Source of the DNA: Thiodiazotropha sp040506195
GTDB lineage: Bacteria > Pseudomonadota > Gammaproteobacteria > Chromatiales > Chromatiaceae
DNA: 64,000 bases
Assembly (NCBI GenBank): GCA_040506195.1
Contig: JBEVXH010000007.1
Span: 124,001-188,000, forward strand
Reading direction: 5' to 3'
Within the stretch, counting starts at the first letter, position 1; each line of letters starts with the position of its first letter. A model generated the notes under the pieces. The model saw only the letters and a program-made list of their open reading frames with translations. It was not told where the DNA came from and did not search any database. Positions 41,876 to 50,241 of this stretch are shown here, piece after piece. Both the position numbers and the translations under genes were made by a program.

Positions 41876-43444
41876 TTATGAGTTGGCTATATCTTGCTCT
41901 CCAATAGAGTAATTCATCGCCCTGAACATGTGCATACAACTGTCCACCACATCAGGATCATATTGCTTGCCGCGTCCCCTGGTTATCTCTTCAAGTGCGG
42001 CATTGATTCCCCGTGCTGAGCGATAGGGACGGTGTGATGCCATGGCCTCCACCACATCAGCGACCGCCAGAATCCGGGCCTCAATAATAATCTGATCACC
42101 CCTCAGTCCCGATGGATAGCCGCTGCCGTCAAGGCGTTCGTGATGTTGATGGATGATTTTAGCCACTGGCCATGGGAATTTCACATCCTTAATGATTTGG
42201 AGACCCACGTCTGGGTGTGTCTTGATAATAGAATACTCCTGCTCGGTCAGTTTGCCGGGACGGTTAAGGATCTCGGTGGGTATGTAGATTTTACCGATAT
42301 CATGGATTATTCCCCCCATGCGGACGCCCTCAACAGTATCTGTATCCAGTCCCATTTCCTGCGCTATATCGCAGGCTAAATCAGCCACTCGGCGCTGATG
42401 GCCAGCGATGTATGGATCACGTTGCTCCACAGTGGCTGCTATGGCCTGGATAGTTTGAACCAGCGATGTATGAAGCTCCTCGTCCTTTCTTCGTGCAACA
42501 ATGATTGACCACAAACTGCTGCCGAACAAGCTCAGTTGGCGGGAGTCGTCGTCGTTATAGGAATGTGGTTTGTTGCCAACACCAATGATGGCGACAATCT
42601 TCCCTTTTTCCATGATGGGTATGCTCATGTGGCGCTGGACAGGAAAGTGTCCTTCGGGGAGTCCATGTTTATTATCCTGGCTGGGATAATCGTTATGAAT
42701 GACAGGTCTTTTGAGACGGACGCAGTCGGCCCAGATGCCGGCCTCGCTCAGGGGGTAGTGCATGTTGGTCTCGGTGGTACACTGCTTCAAGGTTTCACGA
42801 GACCATTGGTAGAGGTTTATATGCTCCTGATCTTCGTTCACAAAGTGCAGATATCCCACCTTGCTACCGGTTATAGTTATTGCCGTCTCCAGTGCGAAAG
42901 AGGTAAGTTGATCTTCCGGACTATCACGCATCTGCGACAATTCGTACAAAGCTGAAAACCGCTGTTCATCAAGCTGTAGTTGATAGGTTTTCTCATCGAT
43001 TATGTCGGAGAGATGTTGTTGCATCATGTAAAGCTTGAGATGCGTGCTGACCCGGGCCAGCACCTCATCCCGCTGGACAGGCTTGGTGATGTAGTCTACG
43101 CCGCCAACTTCAAAGCCATGCACCCGGTCATGCATTTCCTGAAGACCACTGACGAAAATGATCGGTATCTTGGCGGTTCTTTCATCCTGTTTGAGCTGCT
43201 CGCATACCTCAAAGCCGTCCATGCCCGGCATTTTCACGTCGAGCAGGATCAGGTCGGGTGAGTTGTCAAGCGCCGATTCCAGCGCCAATGTCGGTGAATT
43301 GGTTGGGCGTACACGATAGCCCTCATCTAGCAATAGATCGGCCAGCAGTTTTAGGCTTTCAGGTGTGTCGTCGACTACCATGATCTGGCAGTTGGAGAGC
43401 ACTATTTCCAACCCTTTTTTCGTGGGGTATTTACTATTGTTCAT
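41876..43444 (-). CDS. Response regulator with GAF and HD-GYP (c-di-GMP phosphodiesterase)
   Basis: 522 residues. A receiver domain (about 18-140) has phospho-acceptor Asp69 in LILLDVKMPG and Lys in ITKPVQRDE. A GAF domain follows (about 175-335), of the type with WSRETLKQCT and HYPLSEAGIWADCVR. The C-terminal HD-GYP domain (about 345-510) has the pairs GGIIHDIGKI and HHERLDGSGYPSGL, so it should hydrolyse c-di-GMP. The start overlaps the hybrid kinase stop by 11 bases. It is the likely output of the corrinoid-linked signalling operon. Confidence 0.92.
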   Translation of the reverse strand: MNNSKYPTKKGLEIVLSNCQIMVVDDTPESLKLLADLLLDEGYRVRPTNSPTLALESALDNSPDLILLDVKMPGMDGFEVCEQLKQDERTAKIPIIFVSGLQEMHDRVHGFEVGGVDYITKPVQRDEVLARVSTHLKLYMMQQHLSDIIDEKTYQLQLDEQRFSALYELSQMRDSPEDQLTSFALETAITITGSKVGYLHFVNEDQEHINLYQWSRETLKQCTTETNMHYPLSEAGIWADCVRLKRPVIHNDYPSQDNKHGLPEGHFPVQRHMSIPIMEKGKIVAIIGVGNKPHSYNDDDSRQLSLFGSSLWSIIVARRKDEELHTSLVQTIQAIAATVEQRDPYIAGHQRRVADLACDIAQEMGLDTDTVEGVRMGGIIHDIGKIYIPTEILNRPGKLTEQEYSIIKTHPDVGLQIIKDVKFPWPVAKIIHQHHERLDGSGYPSGLRGDQIIIEARILAVADVVEAMASHRPYRSARGINAALEEITRGRGKQYDPDVVDSCMHMFRAMNYSIGEQDIANS

Positions 43445-45821
43445 TGGCGTCCTTTAGTAACTTCAGGATCAGATCGAACTGGTAAACGTCGATTAATGCC
43501 TGTAAACCATCTGCAATTTCTGCATCGTACGCACGTATCTCTTTAATTACCTCGGTCGCCGCCGGAATGTCAAGATCGTGTGATGCCTTATTCAATTTAT
43601 CCAGCAGCTTATTTGATAGCCTCCTCAGTATGTCACCCGTGAGGGTTACAGATGGATCTGTCGATTTATCCTCTGACACCTCTTCATACCGATAACGGAT
43701 TCCAAGTTGGTCCGCCATGGCATCGAAGATCTCGTGGGTATGGTAAGGCTTTCTCACTACATCGTCACAACCCGCGTCAAGGATCTTTGAGCGCTGCTCC
43801 TTGAAGGCGCTGGCCGTCAATGCCACGATCTTTATTTCATCGCCACCGGGCAGGTCGCGGATCCTCGACGTGGCCTCGTAGCCATTCATCACTGGCATGC
43901 GCATATCCATCCAGATGAAATGGGGACGCCATTGCTGAAATAGGCTGACACCCTCTTCTCCGTTCTCAGCTTCCCGTACTTCGAAACCGGCCTGTGCCAG
44001 CAGATTAACCAACAGCAAGCGGTTTTCCGGATTGTCCTCCACCACAAGGATACGCCTCTCGGACTGATTGGATTCCAGCTTCACTACCGTGGGCCTCGCT
44101 ACTTGAGTGCCGGAGGTTTCTGCTGTTTCTGCCAAGTCAACCGGCAGTGTAATGCAAAAAAGCGAGCCCTTTCCAACTTGACTCTTGACGTTGATTTCAC
44201 CGCCTAGCAGCTCAACGAAGGATTTTGTGATAGCCAATCCCAGGCCGCTGCCTTTGGGCCTGTTTGAGGGACGACCGGTCTGTACGAAAGGTTCGAAGAT
44301 GGTTTGCTGCTGCTCTGCGGCAATGCCGCTGCCGCTATCCTCCACCTCCAGCTGCAGGGTAATCGCGGTGGGGCTCCCGGTTGTGGACATGGTGCGGGCG
44401 CGCAGGGAAAGGCCACCATCCTTGGTAAACTTTATCGCGTTGCCAAGCAGATTGATGAGAATCTGACGAAGCTTGCCGGCATCGGCCTTGATGAATTTGG
44501 TCAACTCCGGACTAATCTCCAGATCAAAGCGTAAATCTGCATTTTTGGCGCGCATCTCAAACATACGCCCGATATCCTGCAGCATCAGTGGAAGGTTGAA
44601 GTTCTCGGGTTCCAGCTCAACACGGCCTGCTTCGATCTTGGAAAGGTCCAGCACGTCATTGATCATGGCCAGCAGGTGCTCGCCGCTACGGTTAATAATG
44701 GCAACCTTCTCCCGTATCGAATCCGGGGTGTCATGATCACGCTCTATCATTTCGGAGAAACCGAGAATGGCATTGAGCGGGGTGCGCAGCTCATGGCTCA
44801 TATGCGCAAGAAAAACGCTCTTTGCCTGATTTGCGATCTCTGCCGATTCTTTTGCTTTTTTGAGGGCCTCTTCATTCTGCTTGCTCTCGGTTATATCATG
44901 TATGGAAACGACAGCTCCAAGTTTGTTGCCTTTTAGGTCGAACATGGCTTGACCGCTCGCAAGGCAATAGCGTTTATTTCTATCTTTTGGCGCAATAACC
45001 ATTTCAACGTTCTTAAGCCTTTCTCCGGTAAACGCCCTGGACAACGGAGTGTCTGAAGGTTGCATTGGCGTCTGCGCGTCTCCTTTGTACAGGGCATAGT
45101 GGTCACTCCACTCTTCCGGGGGCAGGTCTTTCCTGTCAACGCCGTAGAATACTTTAGTTGCCTGATTGTAGAGAGATATGTTTCCCTGACTGCCGCACGC
45201 TACGATGCCATCTTCAATGTTGTTAAGAATCGCTTCCAGAAACAACTGTTGGCGGGTAAGTTCCTCCAGGGTGTTGTTGAGCTCGCTGGTTCTGATTCGT
45301 ATGGTTTTTTCCTGATTGCGGATCAGAATAGAGTTTTCCAGGATTAGCGCTACCGTGCCGAGGAGAATATCCAGTATCTGGTGGATCTGACGCTGTCTTA
45401 TCATTCTTGTATCAAACATGCCGAAACCGAGCAGAATCCCCACTTTCCGGTCACCCACAACCAATGGGCAAACAAGATTTACCCCAAAGCCGTTCTCATT
45501 GAGAAAATCATGTATGGCGCCTTCAGTCTCTGTTTTGTTGATAAGAGTGATTTTGTTGTCCAAAGCAAACCAGGACTCGATCAGCATGCCCAACAGGGTG
45601 GTGCTGAACTGTTGTTTAAGCCGTTCCGGATTAACGTAATTGAGGTGAAACTGGTTTTTTCCGCCTAGAAATTCGATTAGAATAACGGCTTTGGATCCCG
45701 TTATTTCACGTATATAACCGGTGATCTTCTTTTCCAGCGCCGGGCTGTCCTTCGAGACCAGCAGTATCTCCCGGACTATGTCATGGACCATGAAAAGAAG
45801 AGCCGGGTCTCTTTTCGACAT
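43434..45821 (-). CDS. Hybrid sensor histidine kinase (GAF-PAS-HisKA-HATPase-receiver)
   Basis: 795 residues from ATG 45821, which shares its A with the TGA of the preceding gene (TGATG); a longer start at 45902 would lie inside that gene. Domains: GAF-like (about 25-165), coiled linker, PAS (about 195-310), HisKA with His343 in MSHELRTPLNAIL, HATPase with NLLGNAIKFTKDGG, DSGSGIA and GSGLGLAI, then a receiver (about 600-720) with Asp in FIWMDMRMPVMNG. No membrane span, so it senses a cytoplasmic signal. It is coupled to corrinoid methyl-transfer-like genes upstream. Confidence 0.93.
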   Translation of the reverse strand: MSKRDPALLFMVHDIVREILLVSKDSPALEKKITGYIREITGSKAVILIEFLGGKNQFHLNYVNPERLKQQFSTTLLGMLIESWFALDNKITLINKTETEGAIHDFLNENGFGVNLVCPLVVGDRKVGILLGFGMFDTRMIRQRQIHQILDILLGTVALILENSILIRNQEKTIRIRTSELNNTLEELTRQQLFLEAILNNIEDGIVACGSQGNISLYNQATKVFYGVDRKDLPPEEWSDHYALYKGDAQTPMQPSDTPLSRAFTGERLKNVEMVIAPKDRNKRYCLASGQAMFDLKGNKLGAVVSIHDITESKQNEEALKKAKESAEIANQAKSVFLAHMSHELRTPLNAILGFSEMIERDHDTPDSIREKVAIINRSGEHLLAMINDVLDLSKIEAGRVELEPENFNLPLMLQDIGRMFEMRAKNADLRFDLEISPELTKFIKADAGKLRQILINLLGNAIKFTKDGGLSLRARTMSTTGSPTAITLQLEVEDSGSGIAAEQQQTIFEPFVQTGRPSNRPKGSGLGLAITKSFVELLGGEINVKSQVGKGSLFCITLPVDLAETAETSGTQVARPTVVKLESNQSERRILVVEDNPENRLLLVNLLAQAGFEVREAENGEEGVSLFQQWRPHFIWMDMRMPVMNGYEATSRIRDLPGGDEIKIVALTASAFKEQRSKILDAGCDDVVRKPYHTHEIFDAMADQLGIRYRYEEVSEDKSTDPSVTLTGDILRRLSNKLLDKLNKASHDLDIPAATEVIKEIRAYDAEIADGLQALIDVYQFDLILKLLKDANEQ

Positions 45822-46396
45822 CAATCGGTCTCCTGTGCCTCTATAGTCTCCTTCAACGCGGTTAAAAAGTTCCCCTTGATATCGGTTTTCTCGATTTTCC
45901 ATGGGAGCTCAAAGTAGTCGGATATTTCATCCAGTTTCTCCCTCGGAACAGGCACTACTCCGGTGTCCAGGTAGAGAAAATAGCGATGTAGATGTTGCAT
46001 CATATCTACGGCAACATCCTTCTCAAGATTCATGAATTTAACGAATATGCCGCGCCACTTTCTCACCCATTCCGGCATAAGAAAAAAGGCCCCGTCCTTT
46101 AAATGGCGCAAGTATCTTTCATTTCCAAGTAGTAACTCACAGCAATTATGCACCGGAGTAAGTTCGACGTTATCTCGATGTGAGAGTCCCAGTATGGTGG
46201 GGCTGCAGTCTCCGTAGGCCAGTGTGACGTTTTCGTTCTTATGCCTGACGAGTTCTTTGTGAAGCACCAGGTCCAGTTTGGCCGGGTTGAGGTGAAGCAT
46301 GGAGGTGATGTATTTCACCTCATAGTCTAACAGCCCATCCTTTTTGAGCGCCTCTATCTCATCCTTGAAAATGGAGCAGGCTATGATGGTTGTCAT
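45821..46396 (-). CDS. DUF1638 protein
   Basis: 191 residues. The DUF1638 hallmarks are visible: IIACSIFKDEIEAL at the start, LAYGDCSPTILGL, and VHNCCELLLGNERY in the middle. Conserved Cys and His suggest metal or corrinoid chemistry. DUF1638 genes often neighbour corrinoid and UroD-like methyltransferase genes, as here; no activity is established. The start overlaps the UroD-like gene by 4 bases (ATGA), and the stop overlaps the kinase start. Confidence 0.82.
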   Translation of the reverse strand: MTTIIACSIFKDEIEALKKDGLLDYEVKYITSMLHLNPAKLDLVLHKELVRHKNENVTLAYGDCSPTILGLSHRDNVELTPVHNCCELLLGNERYLRHLKDGAFFLMPEWVRKWRGIFVKFMNLEKDVAVDMMQHLHRYFLYLDTGVVPVPREKLDEISDYFELPWKIEKTDIKGNFLTALKETIEAQETD

Positions 46397-47418
46397 GGGA
46401 TGCTGCCATCGAATTCTCTGATCGCATCGGATACTGCGGTGAGATTTTCCAGCGGTGTATTGAATGGAATGTCTGGACCTGTGAGAGTAAAGACAAAGTG
46501 AGGGTCTTCGATTCTATCATGAAGAATGGCTTTTACCCTGTCGTATACCTCTTCAGGCGTGTAGCGATCCATGTTTACCCCGTTTAGTCCGCTCAAAAGT
46601 ACTTTTGTAGGTCCTATCTTCGCTCTAGATTCCCGAAGGTCATCACGTTCATCAGTGATGAAGCCGTCGACATTAGGTAGATCCGCCAGGAGATCAAGAA
46701 ACTCATTGTATGCCGCGCCCGCGTGGTGAAGGTAGATTGGTCTCTTGATTTCAGGGAATACCTCTTTGAGGATAGGAACGGTATGGTTTTCGACCAGATG
46801 ACGAGTCATGATTTTTGGTGTCGTAAAGGCCGCTGGCAGGCATATGAAATCAGCCCCTTCTGCTATGAGGCTGTTTGCATATTCAATGAATAACGGCACT
46901 GTTATGTCATACATTTGTCTGATGTGGCTGCTATGGTCGATAATGGCAGAGAGCCAGTTGTTCAATCCGACAATCATGATCGGAATCTCTGTGGGACCAA
47001 TAAGAACGCCGCCGATAATCTTTTCTTTCCCATACCGTTGCTTCATTCCACGCACGACTTCCCGTATGTATACGAGTCTGGGAGAGGAGTATATATCCGG
47101 TATTTTCAGTAGAGACAGGTCAGCCAGATCACTGATGGCGGGTTCGGTGAGGTTCGGTGCTTGATTCTTGAAATATTTTATTTTTCCACCGAAGGCCTCC
47201 GCCATTTCTGTCATGAACAAAGGAGTCAGGATGACGTCCGTCGCGATATTTTCCACCACAGCGGACACCCCATCTAAATATAGGCTGGGATCGTTATAGT
47301 ATCTCTCAAGAGGACAGTCTGTGAGTTTGGCGCCGTAGAGTGAAAAGGCTCCGGTGAAAGCGCGCCGGTCGGCTTTTGCGCCTGTCACTGCCGCCTCAAA
47401 ACGTTTTCTACTGTTCAT
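46393..47418 (-). CDS. UroD-fold methyltransferase-like protein (MtaA/MT-I related), no HxC zinc motif
   Basis: 341 residues from ATG 47418 (MNSRKRFEAAVTGAKADR), overlapping the corrinoid gene by 11 bases. The fold is uroporphyrinogen decarboxylase-like, as in corrinoid methyltransferases. MtaA enzymes bind zinc through His-x-Cys and a later Cys; here the stretch is LHHAG (230-234) and the later site is TGPDIP, so both cysteines are absent. It could be a substrate-specific methyltransferase I of the O-demethylase class, which uses different ligands, or a non-catalytic sensor. The pairing with a corrinoid protein supports methyl-group chemistry. Confidence 0.78.
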   Translation of the reverse strand: MNSRKRFEAAVTGAKADRRAFTGAFSLYGAKLTDCPLERYYNDPSLYLDGVSAVVENIATDVILTPLFMTEMAEAFGGKIKYFKNQAPNLTEPAISDLADLSLLKIPDIYSSPRLVYIREVVRGMKQRYGKEKIIGGVLIGPTEIPIMIVGLNNWLSAIIDHSSHIRQMYDITVPLFIEYANSLIAEGADFICLPAAFTTPKIMTRHLVENHTVPILKEVFPEIKRPIYLHHAGAAYNEFLDLLADLPNVDGFITDERDDLRESRAKIGPTKVLLSGLNGVNMDRYTPEEVYDRVKAILHDRIEDPHFVFTLTGPDIPFNTPLENLTAVSDAIREFDGSIP

Positions 47419-48079
47419 TTTCGGAATTCGCTGCCTCCGCTTTTGCCCACAACGATTTAAAAAGCTCATGGGCTCCCAGGGCTGTTTTGCAGGTGCCATC
47501 ACCACCCACTTCATCAATTAGCGTCTCCCTAAGCGTGAAAATAGCGCCGCCCACTGCCAGTTTGATGTGTTTGTTGAGTCCCCGCCGGTTGATCTCCTCT
47601 CTTACTTTCTTGATGTTGAGCGCCGTGGTCAACATCATCGCAGATACGCCGACAACCTTTGCGTCGACTTCCACGGCTTTATCTATCAGCTCAGAAGCCG
47701 GTACGTCATTTCCAAGATCGTAGACTCTCCAGCCGTTGGCTTTCAGAAATGAGGTGACCACTTCACGGCCAAGAGAGTGGAAATCATCTTCGATGTTGCA
47801 TATGACGATGGAGCCTAGCTTCTCCTCGTCATCTGTCGGGAGGTTCTCGGCGACCTGCCGCATGACATCATGAATTACTCGGCTGGTGACATAGGTGGGC
47901 GCAAGGGGCGGCTCCAGGAGCTTGTCCCAAATCGTTGACAGTGTTGCCAAGGCGGGTACGAGTACCTTTTCCACCACGTCATTGATTGAATTCTCTTCGC
48001 ACCACTCATTGATCAGTTCCATTGCCCCTTCACGGTCTGCATCGAGAATCAGGCTGGTCAATTCTTTGTTTATGCTCAT
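47408..48079 (-). CDS. Corrinoid (B12-binding) methyl-carrier protein, MtaC/MtbC-like
   Basis: 223 residues from ATG 48079. A helical cap (about 30-85; VLVPALATLSTIWDKLLEPP) precedes a Rossmann-like B12 domain. Asp99-x-His101-x2-Gly104 is the DxHxxG motif whose His ligates cobalt, with later VGVSAMMLTT and GGAIFTL loops that cradle the cofactor. It would carry a methyl group between partner enzymes. No reactivating ATPase (RamA/RACo) or second methyltransferase is visible in the window. Confidence 0.9.
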   Translation of the reverse strand: MSINKELTSLILDADREGAMELINEWCEENSINDVVEKVLVPALATLSTIWDKLLEPPLAPTYVTSRVIHDVMRQVAENLPTDDEEKLGSIVICNIEDDFHSLGREVVTSFLKANGWRVYDLGNDVPASELIDKAVEVDAKVVGVSAMMLTTALNIKKVREEINRRGLNKHIKLAVGGAIFTLRETLIDEVGGDGTCKTALGAHELFKSLWAKAEAANSENEQ

Positions 48080-48538
48080 GACAATCCTGTGAGTAAAAAA
48101 GACCGTCTCACAGTAGGGTTTTATGTTCATCATCCCTGCACTGGTTGAGCAATCCTGCTTAATCCGTATCCCGCTTAAATCATAAGTCGAGTAAGTATAA
48201 AATCCTCTTTCTCCATACTATTATATAGTTCATTTTGGAAGACGCGGCCAAGGGGAATTAAAATCTAATTTTGTTGGTCCGATTTGTGAGTTTCTGTCAT
48301 ATTGACCGCTTTTCAAAATGCAGGCTGGAATCAGGATCTGTGTCAGATCTGAATTGCCTTTAAGGCATTCGTAAATCCCAATTATGAGGCCCGCTCTCTG
48401 CCAATTCCATGGAGTCTTGTGGAATCGGTTAACCGGTGAAAGAGAGGGCTTTTGCTAGTGATGAATTGGGTGCTCGGTTATTGGGCTTTGTGTGAGGTTT
48501 TTTACGCAAATGATTTAGTCGGCGGTCTTGCAGCAGTC
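48080..48538. other. Intergenic region, corrinoid operon / fhcC
   Basis: 459 bases with no gene recognised. It is upstream of the corrinoid operon and downstream of fhcC, and holds the foldable segment at 48389-48449. Confidence 0.45.
48389..48449. other. Foldable segment downstream of fhcC
   Basis: An outer stem joins GCCCGCTCTCT (48389-48399) with AGAGAGGGC (48441-48449), leaving a two-base bulge. Inside are ATTCCA/TGGAAT (48404-48409, 48420-48425) and the palindrome CGGTTAACCG (48426-48435). There is no T-run for the minus strand. It may be a 3' structure of the fhc transcript; no known RNA family recognised. Confidence 0.35.
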
Positions 48539-49348
48539 TTACCAGACCAATATCTCTCCCTGACCACCGCAGCTAAGATCGCCAAGCCAACGCTGGACCA
48601 GGTTGCCTTGTTCCGTCAGGTCTGAAAAGGGTGGGTGATCCTTGAGGCTTTTAGTGAACAGGGTCAGGAAATTAAGATGGTGTCGGCCGCTATCGTTGAA
48701 GGTGGCCGGCATCGAAGCGGGTGGTCTTGCCAGAATCAATGTACCGCGACGCATGGCCGTCCCGGCCTGTGCGCCGCACTGGCCCAGGACCACCATGGTT
48801 CCCGCAACCATACGCGATACGCAATAATCGCCACAGTCGCCTCCGATCAGAATGGTCCCGCGACGCATCAGATCGCCGGCCCTGTCTCCCGCATCTCCTT
48901 TTATAATGATGACGCCGCCACGCATGCCCTGGCGTTCGCCTGTGATGGCGCCACCCAGGAAATCTCCCGCGTTGCCGGCGATTTCCAGGTGACCTCCCTG
49001 CATGGCGCAGCCAGCAGCCACGCCCGCATTGCCGCTCACCTGAATGGTGCCGTTCCGCATACCGCATCCGAGATAGGCGCCGGCCTTGCCCTCGATCATG
49101 ATCTTCCCGCCGCTCATGCCTGCGCCGATCCCATCGAGCCGATCGCTCTCCGACTGGATAACGATCTGGTCAGTTACCTCGCCTTCGATGGCGAACAGCT
49201 CTCCGGCATCGACCCGCCGGTTTCCCAGCCATAGGGGAATTCTTGCTACCTCACCCACCTGTTTGCCGGCCAGATGCGCGGGGGTGAAGGGACTCATGTC
49301 CAGGCGTTGCGAGAGGCTGTGCTTCAGCTTCAGGGTCAGCGCACTCAT
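48539..49348 (-). CDS. fhcC: Formyltransferase/hydrolase complex subunit C (FhcC)
   Basis: 269 residues from ATG 49348, overlapping fhcD by 4 bases (ATGA). The middle is a run of right-handed beta-helix repeats of the form GxMxxGxIxIxGxAGxxxG (MSGGKIMIEGKAGAYLG, MRNGTIQVSGNAG and so on), as in FwdC/GltB C-terminal domains. In bacteria FhcABCD transfers formyl from formyl-H4MPT to methanofuran and releases formate. It is the last gene of fhcBADC. Confidence 0.93.
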   Translation of the reverse strand: MSALTLKLKHSLSQRLDMSPFTPAHLAGKQVGEVARIPLWLGNRRVDAGELFAIEGEVTDQIVIQSESDRLDGIGAGMSGGKIMIEGKAGAYLGCGMRNGTIQVSGNAGVAAGCAMQGGHLEIAGNAGDFLGGAITGERQGMRGGVIIIKGDAGDRAGDLMRRGTILIGGDCGDYCVSRMVAGTMVVLGQCGAQAGTAMRRGTLILARPPASMPATFNDSGRHHLNFLTLFTKSLKDHPPFSDLTEQGNLVQRWLGDLSCGGQGEILVW

Positions 49349-50241
49349 GCCATCACCTCGCGCAAGCGGAAATGGTACTGACCCAACTTGCCGCCGTAGT
49401 TGCCGGCTGAGATACGGCGGATCCCGGCCGCGGCGCCCAGTTCGCATACTGCCGAGATGCCGGTCCGGGTAGCGAGGTTGACATCGGCATCACTCAGACC
49501 GTTGATGACGATCTCCATTACCGATCCGATATCCGGACCGAGCCTGGTGTCGACCAATCCTCTGAGTGTGGGACAGTAGGCGTCGTTGGTGGAGGCCATC
49601 AGGGCCTTGTATTTGGATCCCACCTTGGAGCCGGAACGAACGATACCACCGGGAAAGGGCATGATCACGTTCGGCAGTTTGCGCATTGCCTCGACCGCTT
49701 TTTCACAGGCGCTGAGCGCCTGCTGCTGCGTCTCGGCGAGCACCAGGAAGTTGCCGCCGCCGACAGCGGGTATCCGGGCAACGGTCTCCTCGCACAGGAA
49801 CTCGCCATCCATCACCGGTATGCGCCAATAGCGTGTGCCGTCGATCTGTTTGGATATCTGGTGGCCGTCACCGAAAAAGCGCAGATTCTTACCCAGCGGC
49901 ATCCGCTTCTCACCGTCGATGCCGGCAAACAGGGCGGTGGTGGGACAGGTCAACACACACTGGCCCACTCGTGTCTCCAGCTGCTTCGCCAATGCCTTGC
50001 CGGACATGCCGAAAAGCAGCACACTCACACCGGGACGTCCATCGGGGGTCTTATCAGGGGCGATCTCCGATTCGATACCCGCCTCTACACCGCAACCGAT
50101 CACCGATGTGGCGAATCCGGTCATGGTTTCGCCGGCGATACGCGCCCAGTGTTGGCTGATGGCTGTGATGATGACGCGGGTAGCGCTCATACCGAAGGCC
50201 TCGGCAAAGGTGTCCTCGATTACTGTGCCGTTGATGATCAT
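49345..50241 (-). CDS. fhcD: Formylmethanofuran:H4MPT formyltransferase (FhcD)
   Basis: 298 residues, the standard Ftr length. Typical segments: INGTVIEDTFAEAFGM at the start, ARIAGETMTGFATSVIGCG, and the C-terminal NLATRTGISAVCELGAAAG. It moves the formyl group between H4MPT and methanofuran. It overlaps both fhcA and fhcC by 4 bases, so it is co-translated. Confidence 0.96.
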   Translation of the reverse strand: MIINGTVIEDTFAEAFGMSATRVIITAISQHWARIAGETMTGFATSVIGCGVEAGIESEIAPDKTPDGRPGVSVLLFGMSGKALAKQLETRVGQCVLTCPTTALFAGIDGEKRMPLGKNLRFFGDGHQISKQIDGTRYWRIPVMDGEFLCEETVARIPAVGGGNFLVLAETQQQALSACEKAVEAMRKLPNVIMPFPGGIVRSGSKVGSKYKALMASTNDAYCPTLRGLVDTRLGPDIGSVMEIVINGLSDADVNLATRTGISAVCELGAAAGIRRISAGNYGGKLGQYHFRLREVMA

